Below, one piece after another: positions 1-6,182 of a stretch of 6,621 nucleotides of DNA. The stretch covers positions 1-6,621 of the forward strand of contig CANBQX010000107.1 in NCBI GenBank assembly GCA_947371775.1, read 5' to 3'. The notes beneath the pieces are model-generated. The model did not search any database, was not told where the DNA came from, and saw nothing but the letters and a program-made list of their open reading frames with translations. The position numbers were made by a program, and so were the translations under genes. The first letter of the stretch is position 1, and every line of letters begins with the position of its first letter. The stretch is from Comamonadaceae bacterium. GTDB lineage: Bacteria; Pseudomonadota; Gammaproteobacteria; Burkholderiales; Burkholderiaceae_C.

Positions 1-107
1 TACCAGCCCAGCGAATACTGCAGCACGTAAATCCGGTTGGCATACGCCAAGGCGCTGAGCGCGATCAGGCCTAGCAGCGCCAGACCCCATTTATGTCGGG
101 TTTTCAT
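1..107 (-). CDS. N-terminus of an exported or membrane-anchored protein, cut by the window edge
   Basis: Only the first 35 codons are present; the frame is open to the left edge. The start is ATG at 107, with a good ribosome binding site 8 nt upstream. The visible peptide has a basic N-terminus (MKTRHK), a hydrophobic stretch at residues 7-23 ending in AYA, then NRIYVLQYSLGW. This is a typical Sec signal peptide or a single N-terminal membrane anchor, with a possible signal peptidase I site after residue 23. The catalytic part lies outside the window, so the function cannot be assigned. From memory, the region after the signal resembles the start of some periplasmic sulfatases, but that is a weak guess. 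The gene lies 48 nt downstream of the GST-like gene on the same strand and is probably co-transcribed with it. Confidence 0.75.
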   Translation of the reverse strand, partial: MKTRHKWGLALLGLIALSALAYANRIYVLQYSLGW

Positions 108-115
108 ATTTTTTG

Positions 116-122
116 TCTCCTC
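116..122 (-). promoter_or_regulatory. Ribosome binding site of the left-edge gene
   Basis: On the minus strand this reads GAGGAGA, 8 nt before the ATG at 107. It is one of the two clear Shine-Dalgarno sequences in the minus-strand gene run. It fixes the start of the truncated gene although only 35 codons are visible. Confidence 0.7.
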
Positions 123-155
123 GTTGGGGCTGGGTGTGCCGGTGTCTAGACGGCT

Positions 156-1190
156 TTAAACCGAAGCATAAATCAGGTCAGTCAGACCCGTGGCTTCAAA
201 AGTCGCCTGGGCGCGGGCCTGGGCTTTTTCATCAAGCGCTACAAACTGTTCGCGCAACCAGCGCAGGCATTTGGCCTGGTAAGGCACGACCGCCTGCTGC
301 CAGCGCCCGCTGGGCAAGTCGACGCTCATCTGTTTTTCACCCTGCGCCAGCGCACGGGCATTGGCCAGCAGCACGGGCAGATAGCCTTGCGACAGTTCGC
401 TCAGCAGTGCGAGCAAGGTGGGCGAGAGCGCGTCGGCACCCGCCCAGTCGCCTTCCATAGGCTCCAGACCGGAGAGATCCTCCAGCATTTCTACCCACGC
501 AAACACGCGGCGCGAGCGCTCCAGTGTCAGCGCCGCCGACACGGGATCGAAATGCGCCAGTTGCGTCAGCTGGCCATACAAGGCGAAATCACTCGCCCCA
601 GGACGCTGCCCCATCAAAAATGCGTGCGTCTGCAAATGGGCGTCCAGCAAGTCCACCAAGCGCTCATAGCCAGACTCGATGATCGCTGCGGTGTGCTGGT
701 TAGAGCCGACCACGGCCAAGCGAGCAATTTGGCGCTGGGCAAATTGCGTTTGCGCGGTGTCCAGCACGCTTGGGTTGGCAGTGATGCCCACAAAGTGCAC
801 CGGAAGAACCGCACCGGCCTTGGCGATGGCGTCCGCGAACACCCAGCGGTAATGGAACATGGCCTTGGTGACCCATTCGTCGGCAAAGTCTTCCAGCACG
901 GCGTCGATCAAGGCGAGCACCGGGTCCGACGGAATCACGCTGCGGCCCACAACGTCGTTCTCGAACCGGCGAATCAAGGGGGTGGAGTCGGTGACCGCTT
1001 CCAGCACGCCCTGGGCGTCCGGCAAGTAAAACGTCGGCAGCAGTTCAACCTTGGGCTTGGGCATGCCCGCCTTGTCCGCCGCGCTTCCTAGCAAGTAGCG
1101 GTAAGGGATGCGGCGGTAGCGCAGAACCGCCGTCATCTTGCGCGTGTAGGGCGAGCCTGGCGCTCCTTTGAAAGCGACGGGCAGCACCAT
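156..1190 (-). CDS. Glutathione S-transferase family protein (long form, 344 aa)
   Basis: The N-terminal thioredoxin-like domain (about residues 5-80) shows the motif SPYTRKM at 13-19, where the GST catalytic Ser/Tyr/Cys lies. A Pro at 52 (LLPTF) sits where the cis-Pro of GSTs is expected, and DST at 68-70 matches the glutathione gamma-glutamyl binding ES/DS motif. The helical C-terminal domain has the usual capping motif in FLMGQRPGASDFALYGQL (about 191-208). At 344 residues it is about 100 longer than a typical 200-230 aa GST. The tail has a PYQAKCLRWLREQF segment that I recall from other bacterial GST-like proteins of this length. Expected role: cytosolic glutathione-dependent conjugation or reduction, substrate unknown. 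The ATG shares one base with the upstream TGA (TGATG), so translation is probably coupled to the preceding gene; no strong ribosome binding site of its own is seen. Confidence 0.88.
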   Translation of the reverse strand: MVLPVAFKGAPGSPYTRKMTAVLRYRRIPYRYLLGSAADKAGMPKPKVELLPTFYLPDAQGVLEAVTDSTPLIRRFENDVVGRSVIPSDPVLALIDAVLEDFADEWVTKAMFHYRWVFADAIAKAGAVLPVHFVGITANPSVLDTAQTQFAQRQIARLAVVGSNQHTAAIIESGYERLVDLLDAHLQTHAFLMGQRPGASDFALYGQLTQLAHFDPVSAALTLERSRRVFAWVEMLEDLSGLEPMEGDWAGADALSPTLLALLSELSQGYLPVLLANARALAQGEKQMSVDLPSGRWQQAVVPYQAKCLRWLREQFVALDEKAQARAQATFEATGLTDLIYASV

Positions 1191-1804
1191 CAGGTCAGGG
1201 TGATCAGGGCTGCGGTTGCCAAGGCCAACAAGCCGCCCACGAGGATGCGCACCGTGATGAAGCTGACGATGGGTTTGACCGGGAAAACGACGGTTTGCTC
1301 AATGGCAGCCCATTTGTGCACATCGATGCCAGTGTCGCTAATGGCCAGCGCAAAGTTGAAAAAATCACGCTGACTGCGGTAGCGCACCATGGCCACATAG
1401 TGCCAGTCCGGCACGCCCGGGCAATCGATGAAACGCCCACTGCGCCTAGCGATAAACACCGGCATGCAAGCGCGGCGCAGCAGGTGAGGAATGATCGCCT
1501 TGCCGTAGCGCTTATCGGCTTCGCGCGGGTCATCGCTGTAGTGGTGGCCTGGCGGATACAGGGCCTTGGAGCGGTAGCGCACACAGTTGTGCATGACAAA
1601 CTCTTTGCCATCGTCGCTGGCCATGAGTTGCTGAGCCTCGTCGATCAGACCTTCCTCCCGTGTGCCTTGCATGCGCTTTTGAAACTCGGCGATGAAATGC
1701 GCTTTTTCCTCGGCGCTCAGGGGCTTGCCATTGCCTGCGTACCACCAGACAAAAACCAAGTACAGGGCGATAGCAATCGCGACCACGAACGCGTGATAGG
1801 TCAT
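1190..1804 (-). CDS. Hypothetical membrane-anchored protein with a possible dimeric alpha-beta barrel region
   Basis: I do not recognise a named family for this 204-residue protein. A hydrophobic helix at about residues 5-23 and a second hydrophobic stretch at about 179-203 flank a soluble middle, so both ends probably sit in the inner membrane. The middle contains NCVRYR (73-78), YPPGHHYSDDP (83-93), IDCPGVPDWHYVAMVRYRSQRD (126-147) and HKWAAIEQTVVFPV (163-176). The segment at about 133-176 resembles DUF1330/EthD/NIPSNAP-like ferredoxin folds, in which a strand with MVRYRSRRD is followed by a helix and H-K-x-A-x-x-x-x-T. This is a pattern impression, not a search result. Start: ATG at 1804 with AAGGAGGG 5 nt upstream. 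The stop codon overlaps the GST start by one base, implying that the two proteins are made together. The preceding gene ends 15 nt upstream. Confidence 0.8.
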   Translation of the reverse strand: MTYHAFVVAIAIALYLVFVWWYAGNGKPLSAEEKAHFIAEFQKRMQGTREEGLIDEAQQLMASDDGKEFVMHNCVRYRSKALYPPGHHYSDDPREADKRYGKAIIPHLLRRACMPVFIARRSGRFIDCPGVPDWHYVAMVRYRSQRDFFNFALAISDTGIDVHKWAAIEQTVVFPVKPIVSFITVRILVGGLLALATAALITLT

Positions 1805-1809
1805 GCAGA

Positions 1810-1817
1810 CCCTCCTT
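1810..1817 (-). promoter_or_regulatory. Strong ribosome binding site of the 204-aa membrane protein
   Basis: On the minus strand this reads AAGGAGGG, then TCTGC and the ATG at 1804. It is the best Shine-Dalgarno match in the window and occupies half of the 15-nt gap after the preceding stop codon. It supports the ATG at 1804 and suggests efficient, independent initiation on a shared transcript. Confidence 0.75.
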
Positions 1818-1819
1818 GA

Positions 1820-2650
1820 TCAGGCAGAAACGGGTGTAGACACGGGTGTAAAAAAGCGAGTGTTCTCGCGTAACCAGGCTTGCGAGCGGCTGGCATCGTG
1901 TTGTTCCGGGTGAAAGTCTTCACGCAGGTAATCGCGCCACTGCGCCACGTTGGCGCGCAGCATGCCGTCTTTGGCAAGCAACAAGGTCCACGCACTGCGC
2001 CAGGTGCTCAGCTTGAACAAAGCGCGGTCGTGCCACAAATTGCGCACCGTTTGGCAGAACAGGTCGTACATAAAGATCACCGTCACATAGTGAAACACCC
2101 GCACGCGTGTGCGCTGGCTGCCACCCATGGCTTGGTAAATATTGAACGCGGTGCTGCGGTGCTCGGACTCTTCGGCGCTGTGCCACAGCCACAGGGTTTG
2201 CAAGCGCTCCTCGGCGCCTTCAAGTGCCTCGGGGTGGCGCAACATCCAGTCGGCAAACAAGGCGGTGAAATGCTCGGTGGCGGCAGTACCCGCCACATGC
2301 ATACGGGCCGGCAAATGGGCTTGCTTTTTAATCCGGCGAATCGCCCGCTGCTCCATGGCATTGGTGAAACCCAAACGGTCTAAATGCCCGTTGAACAGCG
2401 CATGGATGCGCCGGTGCGTGGCCTCCTGGCCGACGAAGCCCTGCACTTCGGTCGCAAATTGGGCCCGTTTTTCGTCCGGCAGCGTTTTGAATCCCGCGCG
2501 CACCGAGTCCATAAAGAACTGCTCGCCCACGGGGAAGCTCATCGACAAAGCATTGAAAAAAGCCGAGCGGAACGCGTCGCCACCATTCCATCGGGCGGAG
2601 AAAGGCGTGTTCAGATCCACCAAGAGTTTGCGCACCACCAAGTCAGTCAT
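1820..2650 (-). CDS. Predicted metal-dependent hydrolase family protein (PF10118-type), likely ferritin-like di-iron protein
   Basis: This 276-residue, mostly helical protein resembles the family usually named 'predicted metal-dependent hydrolase' (PF10118/COG3687). Candidate metal ligands are E43 (VGEQF), E76 and H79 (GQEATH), E126 (ATEHF), H157, E161 and H164 (WHSAEESEH). The order E, ExxH, E, HxxxExxH is the ligand pattern of ferritin-like di-iron oxygenases, and the last cluster has the spacing I recall for the N-oxygenase AurF. An oxidative reaction is therefore at least as likely as hydrolysis; the substrate is unknown. No signal peptide is seen, so it is probably cytosolic. Start: the ATG at 2650 is the first possible one, because an in-frame TGA lies three codons upstream; its ribosome binding site is weak. 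The last residues repeat TPVS twice. The upstream gap of 83 nt holds palindromes (2678-2709) that may control this gene. Confidence 0.85.
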   Translation of the reverse strand: MTDLVVRKLLVDLNTPFSARWNGGDAFRSAFFNALSMSFPVGEQFFMDSVRAGFKTLPDEKRAQFATEVQGFVGQEATHRRIHALFNGHLDRLGFTNAMEQRAIRRIKKQAHLPARMHVAGTAATEHFTALFADWMLRHPEALEGAEERLQTLWLWHSAEESEHRSTAFNIYQAMGGSQRTRVRVFHYVTVIFMYDLFCQTVRNLWHDRALFKLSTWRSAWTLLLAKDGMLRANVAQWRDYLREDFHPEQHDASRSQAWLRENTRFFTPVSTPVSA

Positions 2651-2677
2651 AGCCAGTCACTTTCATGAAATTCATTG

Positions 2678-2709
2678 CCGTACAAGGCATTCAATACACT
2701 AGTGTACGG
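2678..2709. promoter_or_regulatory. Nested palindromes, candidate operator upstream of the di-iron protein gene
   Basis: Two inverted repeats share this stretch. The first is a perfect 12-bp palindrome, TACACTAGTGTA, at 2695-2706. The second is the pair CCGTACA (2678-2684) and TGTACGG (2703-2709), 7-bp arms separated by 18 bp. They lie 28-59 bp upstream of the ATG at 2650, in the only sizeable gap within the minus-strand gene run. Such short perfect palindromes are typical of dimeric repressor sites (for example TetR family), but no regulator gene is in view. No convincing -35/-10 pair is visible; TACACT itself could serve as a weak -10 box. Function is inferred from position and symmetry only. 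Confidence 0.4.
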
Positions 2710-2733
2710 TGTTTTTGTAGCCTGCGCCAGCGC

Positions 2734-4035
2734 TCACACCAGCGGCGCAGGGCTCGCGCTTCCTGCCACCGTCGCCGCACGGGGTGGGGCCGCTATCGCA
2801 ATACCCCCTTGGCGCAGGTTTTGCAAAAGTGCCACATTCACGTCGGAGCGCAAATTGCCCTGCCCTTGATTGGGGTCGTTGATCCAGTACAGCAGGGTGA
2901 ACTCCATGCCCTCTGCGGCAAACTGGGACAGCTGCACCGACGGTGCCGGGTCTTTGAGCACACGCGGCTGGGTGACAGCGGCGGCAATCAGGGCGTTCAT
3001 CACTTGCTGTACATCGCTGTCATAGACCACTTGAACCTGTGTGCTTTGGGCGACCACGGCATCGGCCAAGGACAGGTTTTCGACACGGGTGCTGATCAGG
3101 GTCTCGTTGGGCACAATGGATTCACGCCCGGTGGGCGAGCGCACCACGGTGTAGCGCGCATTGATTTGGGTGATCTTGCCCTCGAAGTTTTCCACCCGCA
3201 CATAGTCGCCGATGCGCAAATTGCGCTCGGTCAGGATGACAAAGCCACTCACGTAATTGGCCGCCACCTTTTGCAAGCCGAAACCAATACCGACGCCCAA
3301 GGCGCCACCGAGCACGGAGAGCGCCGTCAAATCGATACCGACCGCCGACAGCGCCACCATCAAACCCACAAACAAGAGCAAGGCACGCGAGGCATTGCTG
3401 GCGGCCTTGCGCAATGACAGTTCATCGCCGGTGGCCGAACGCAGCAGGCGCGCCTCGATGCCGGCGGACATCCACAGCGTCAATATCAACACCACGCTGG
3501 CCGTGAGCAGCCCCTCCACGATCTTGCGCAAAGACAAATGGGTGTTGCCCACACTCCAACCGATCTGATCGAGTGCGTTCAATATCGCTGGCAGCAGACC
3601 ACTGACCCACAAGACCATGACCAGCCAAGCCAACCAGGAAATCGTCTGCTCCATCGCGCGCGCCCAGCGCGACTGCGAAAACACGATTTGCATAACCTTG
3701 ACACCGGTGCGAATAGCCACCAGCGCAACGAGCGCCGGAACGCCAACATCCAGCACTGCGACATTGATAGAGCGATCCAGCACCGCACGCGCACCGTAGC
3801 CCAGACACAGCAGCAACGAAGGAAAGAGCACGCCGTCAATGTCTTTGCGGCCGAACATCACCGAGCGCTCATCGCGGCCCACCGCCTGGCGCAGCATGCG
3901 CACCATGCCCCAGGCCAAGAGCGCGCACAGCGCCAGCGCGGCCAGTTCCAACAGGACGCTGGGCTGAGAAAACGCGCTCAGCCAGCCCACAAAGTCATCA
4001 ATCGGCTGGGGAATGCGGGTGTGCGTGCTAGACAT
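2734..4035 (-). CDS. MscS-type mechanosensitive ion channel (433 aa)
   Basis: This is an inner-membrane channel that opens under membrane tension to release solutes during osmotic downshock, as known for the MscS family. About six or seven hydrophobic segments span residues 28-262 (roughly 28-48, 69-86, 93-118, 132-153, 176-190, 218-234 and 236-262). The last is the Gly/Ala-rich pore helix: LGGALGVGIGFGLQKVAANY at 242-261, then SGFVILTERNLRIGDYVRV. This is the signature leading into the beta domain. The conserved VPNE motif (SIVPNETLI) and an alpha-beta C-terminal domain follow, ending in an Ala/Pro-rich tail. It is longer than the 286-residue E. coli MscS because of extra N-terminal helices. 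I chose the ATG at 4035, which overlaps the upstream stop by 8 nt (ATGTCTAG) and has AGGG about 9 nt upstream. A GTG at 4065 would add ten residues but lacks a ribosome binding site. Confidence 0.92.
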   Translation of the reverse strand: MSSTHTRIPQPIDDFVGWLSAFSQPSVLLELAALALCALLAWGMVRMLRQAVGRDERSVMFGRKDIDGVLFPSLLLCLGYGARAVLDRSINVAVLDVGVPALVALVAIRTGVKVMQIVFSQSRWARAMEQTISWLAWLVMVLWVSGLLPAILNALDQIGWSVGNTHLSLRKIVEGLLTASVVLILTLWMSAGIEARLLRSATGDELSLRKAASNASRALLLFVGLMVALSAVGIDLTALSVLGGALGVGIGFGLQKVAANYVSGFVILTERNLRIGDYVRVENFEGKITQINARYTVVRSPTGRESIVPNETLISTRVENLSLADAVVAQSTQVQVVYDSDVQQVMNALIAAAVTQPRVLKDPAPSVQLSQFAAEGMEFTLLYWINDPNQGQGNLRSDVNVALLQNLRQGGIAIAAPPRAATVAGSASPAPLV

Positions 4036-4981
4036 CGGCCAAGACCCTGATATGTGCCGCCACACTGCGTGCCAGAGCGTCTAAGTGGTAGCCGCCTTCC
4101 AGGCAGGACACGATGCGCCCCTTGGCATGGCGCTGCGCTACGGCCTTGATCTGCTCGGTGATCCAGGCGTAGTCGGCCTCCACCAAGCCCATCTGCCCCA
4201 TCTCGTCTTCGCGGTGCGCGTCAAAGCCCGCGCTGATGAACACCATCTCGGGCGCGAAGGCTTCCAGACGCGGCAACCAGTGGTCTTGCACCACCGCGCG
4301 CACCGCATCACCCTTGGAGTACGCAGGCAATGGCACGTTCACCAGATTGGGCGCGTCTGACTGTGCGCCGCCATGCGGATAGAACGGGTGTTGAAAGAAA
4401 CTCGCCATGAGGATGCGCGGGTCGCCCGCCACGATGTCCTCGGTGCCGTTGCCGTGGTGCACATCGAAGTCGATGATGGCCACGCGTTGCAGTCCGTGGC
4501 GCTCCAGCGCATAGCGGGCCGCAATGGCCACGTTGTTAAAAAAGCAAAAACCCATGGCTTTGTCGCGGCAGGCATGGTGGCCGGGTGGACGCACGGCACA
4601 AAACGCATTTTCCAGCTCTCCCGCCATCACGGCATCGGTGGCGGCCAGTGCCGCACCGGCGGCGCACAGGGCCGCGTCCCAGGTGTGCACATTGAGGCTG
4701 GTGTCCGGGTCAATCTGAGCGTGTGTGGGGCCACCGGCATCGATCTCTTCACGCAATCCATCGGTGAGTCCGCGGATCGCCGCGATGTGCATGCGACCGT
4801 GGGCCAATTCCAAATCGGTGATGGGCGCTGGCGGTGCCTGGTAGGGGTGCAAGGCATCCAAGACCCCGGTGGCCAGTAGCCAATCGTTGATGGCGTCCAG
4901 GCGCTCTGGGCACTCAGGGTGCCCCGCGCCCATCTCATGCTTGCGGAAGATGGGATGGAAGTAATAGCCAGTTTTTTGCAT
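4028..4981 (-). CDS. Histone deacetylase-family (class II-like) zinc amidohydrolase
   Basis: This 317-residue enzyme belongs to the HDAC / acetoin utilization / acetylpolyamine amidohydrolase superfamily, which removes acetyl or similar acyl groups from amines using a zinc ion. The N-terminus has HPECPERL (21-28). The active site shows the His pair in RPPGHH (H135, H136), zinc ligands D173 and H175 in DFDVHHGNGT, D254 in SAGFDAH, and the catalytic Tyr in LEGGYH (Y298). All key residues are intact, so an active enzyme is expected. The bacterial substrate (acetylpolyamine, acetylated protein or other) cannot be told from sequence. The ATG at 4981 (MQKTGYYFHP) fits the normal family N-terminus; the upstream TTG at 5026 would add 15 residues with no family resemblance. 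It is the first gene of the minus-strand run, divergent from mltB, and overlaps the MscS gene by 8 nt. Confidence 0.93.
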   Translation of the reverse strand: MQKTGYYFHPIFRKHEMGAGHPECPERLDAINDWLLATGVLDALHPYQAPPAPITDLELAHGRMHIAAIRGLTDGLREEIDAGGPTHAQIDPDTSLNVHTWDAALCAAGAALAATDAVMAGELENAFCAVRPPGHHACRDKAMGFCFFNNVAIAARYALERHGLQRVAIIDFDVHHGNGTEDIVAGDPRILMASFFQHPFYPHGGAQSDAPNLVNVPLPAYSKGDAVRAVVQDHWLPRLEAFAPEMVFISAGFDAHREDEMGQMGLVEADYAWITEQIKAVAQRHAKGRIVSCLEGGYHLDALARSVAAHIRVLADV

Positions 4982-5084
4982 GGTATGGTCGCTCACTGCC
5001 CCAAGCCACGATGTGCCGCGAGTCAAGAAAGCAATTTAGCTTACCACGCGGTTCCGCGTGGGAGGGGTTTACGCCGTCACGACC
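4982..5084. promoter_or_regulatory. Divergent intergenic region with a perfect dyad (5044-5061)
   Basis: About 100 nt separate the starts of the HDAC gene and mltB, so both promoters should lie here. The clearest element is the inverted repeat CCACGCGGTTCCGCGTGG at 5044-5061, two perfect 8-bp arms around TT. It is directly followed by GAGGGG, so GGAGGGG (5061-5067) overlaps the end of the right arm. A TTGACT on the minus strand (5021-5026) resembles a -35 box for the HDAC gene, but no -10 box stands 17 nt further on. The dyad has no T-run on either side, so it is not a standard terminator. A regulator site or an mRNA hairpin near the mltB start are both possible. Confidence 0.35.
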
Positions 5085-6182
5085 GTGTTGGATTTCCCTG
5101 GCTTTCTTTGCTCCTCCCGCGCTTTGACTTTTCGAACTATTTGCCTTGTCTTTGCCTCTTGCCTGCTGCTATCGGCAGGCCCGGTGCGCGCGGCCAAGCG
5201 CCCGGTGGTCGATGCCAGCGCCAGCTACAAAAACAACCCTGCAGCCATGGCCGAGGCCGCCGCCATGGCCCAACGCATGGGTGTGCGCCCGGCCTGGGTG
5301 CGAAGCGTCATCGGCAAGGCCAAGCGCATGCCCGGCATCATCAAGGCAGTCACGCCGGGGCAAGCATCGGCTGCACGGGACTGGACGCTGTACCGCAGTC
5401 GGGTAGTAGAGCCCACGCGCATTGCAGCGGGCGTGCGCTTTTGGCAGCACAACGCTGCCACCCTGGCGCGGGCTGAGCATGAAACCGGCGTCAGCGCCGC
5501 AACCATTGTTGGCATTCTGGGGATCGAGACCATTTACGGCAAACACATGGGCGGCTACCGCACCGTAGACGCGCTCAGTACCTTGGCGTTTGACTTCCCT
5601 GCAGCCCACCCCAGAGCGGCGCAGCGATCTGCCTATTTTTTGCAGGAGCTCGAAGAGTTTTTGCGTCTGTGCAAAGCCCAGGGCCGCGACCCCTTGAGCG
5701 TGCGCGGCAGCTATGCCGGGGCCTTGGGCATGGCGCAGTTCATGCCCTCAAGCTGGCGACAGTACGCGGTGGACTTTGACGGCGACGGCCGCATCGACCT
5801 CTTTGGAAGCCAGGCCGACGCGATCGGCTCGGTCGCACACTACCTGGCCGCGTTTCATTGGAAGGCGGGCTTGCCGACCCACTACCCGGTGCAATTCGAT
5901 GCCCAAAAAGTCGATCTGCCTGGCCTGCTGCTCAACGACATTGTTCCCAGCCTCACGCCTGCGGTGCTGCGCGAAAAAGGCGTAACCCTGGGTGAGGGTG
6001 GCGACCAGCATCCGGGCCTATTGGCCCTGATCGAACTCCCCAACGGCGAGCGCCCCACGCAGTACGTGGCTGGCACCGACAACTTCTACACCATCACCCG
6101 CTACAACTGGAGTAGCTTTTATGCGATGGCGGTGATTGAGTTGGGACAAGCCGTGGCGCGGGAAGTCAAAAGCCCGATATAG
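5085..6182 (+). CDS. mltB: Lytic murein transglycosylase B (GH103 family)
   Basis: This enzyme cleaves the MurNAc-GlcNAc bond of peptidoglycan and forms 1,6-anhydro-MurNAc ends, acting in the periplasm in cell-wall turnover. In 365-residue numbering, the catalytic Glu is E148 in GILGIETIYGKHMGG. SYAGALGMAQFMPSSW lies at 209-224, and DFDGDGRIDLFGSQAD (about 230-245) matches the EF-hand-like calcium loop known in the E. coli Slt35 fragment of MltB. The C-terminal ITRYNWSSFYAMAV is also a family hallmark. A signal peptide is clear (basic TFR, then hydrophobic ICLVFASCLLLSAG, then PVRAA), but there is no good lipobox, so the protein is probably soluble periplasmic rather than a lipoprotein. The start is uncertain: GTG 5058 lies inside a hairpin and ahead of GGAGGGG, GTG 5085 follows it at a long 17-nt spacing, and TTG 5088 or 5124 also give a usable signal peptide. 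Confidence 0.9.
   Translation: MLDFPGFLCSSRALTFRTICLVFASCLLLSAGPVRAAKRPVVDASASYKNNPAAMAEAAAMAQRMGVRPAWVRSVIGKAKRMPGIIKAVTPGQASAARDWTLYRSRVVEPTRIAAGVRFWQHNAATLARAEHETGVSAATIVGILGIETIYGKHMGGYRTVDALSTLAFDFPAAHPRAAQRSAYFLQELEEFLRLCKAQGRDPLSVRGSYAGALGMAQFMPSSWRQYAVDFDGDGRIDLFGSQADAIGSVAHYLAAFHWKAGLPTHYPVQFDAQKVDLPGLLLNDIVPSLTPAVLREKGVTLGEGGDQHPGLLALIELPNGERPTQYVAGTDNFYTITRYNWSSFYAMAVIELGQAVAREVKSPI

Noticed and set aside
387..1091. 234-codon open frame on the plus strand opposite the GST gene
   Set aside because: It is antisense to a gene with clear GST motifs. Its translation is Arg/Gln/His-rich with no domain pattern, as expected of a shadow frame in GC-rich DNA.
2651..2733. Rho-independent terminator after the MscS gene
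   Set aside because: The inverted repeats here are short and AT-rich at their core, with no T-run behind them on the minus strand; they look like an operator, not a terminator.
2665..3417. 250-codon open frame on the plus strand opposite the MscS C-terminal half
   Set aside because: It has low-complexity His/Gln/Arg-rich composition and is fully antisense to the conserved pore and beta-domain coding region; no motif supports it.
4036..4065. 10-residue extension of the MscS protein from a GTG at 4065
   Set aside because: No ribosome binding site precedes it, and it would deepen the overlap with the HDAC gene to 38 nt; the ATG at 4035 gives a compact 8-nt overlap.
4982..5026. 15-residue N-terminal extension of the HDAC protein from a TTG start
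   Set aside because: TTG is a rare start, the extra residues do not resemble the family, and the ATG at 4981 gives the usual N-terminus (GYYFHP...HPECPERL).
5058..5084. Nine-residue extension of MltB from GTG 5058
   Set aside because: The GTG lies within the right arm of a perfect hairpin, has no ribosome binding site before it, and places GGAGGGG inside the coding region. It cannot be fully excluded.
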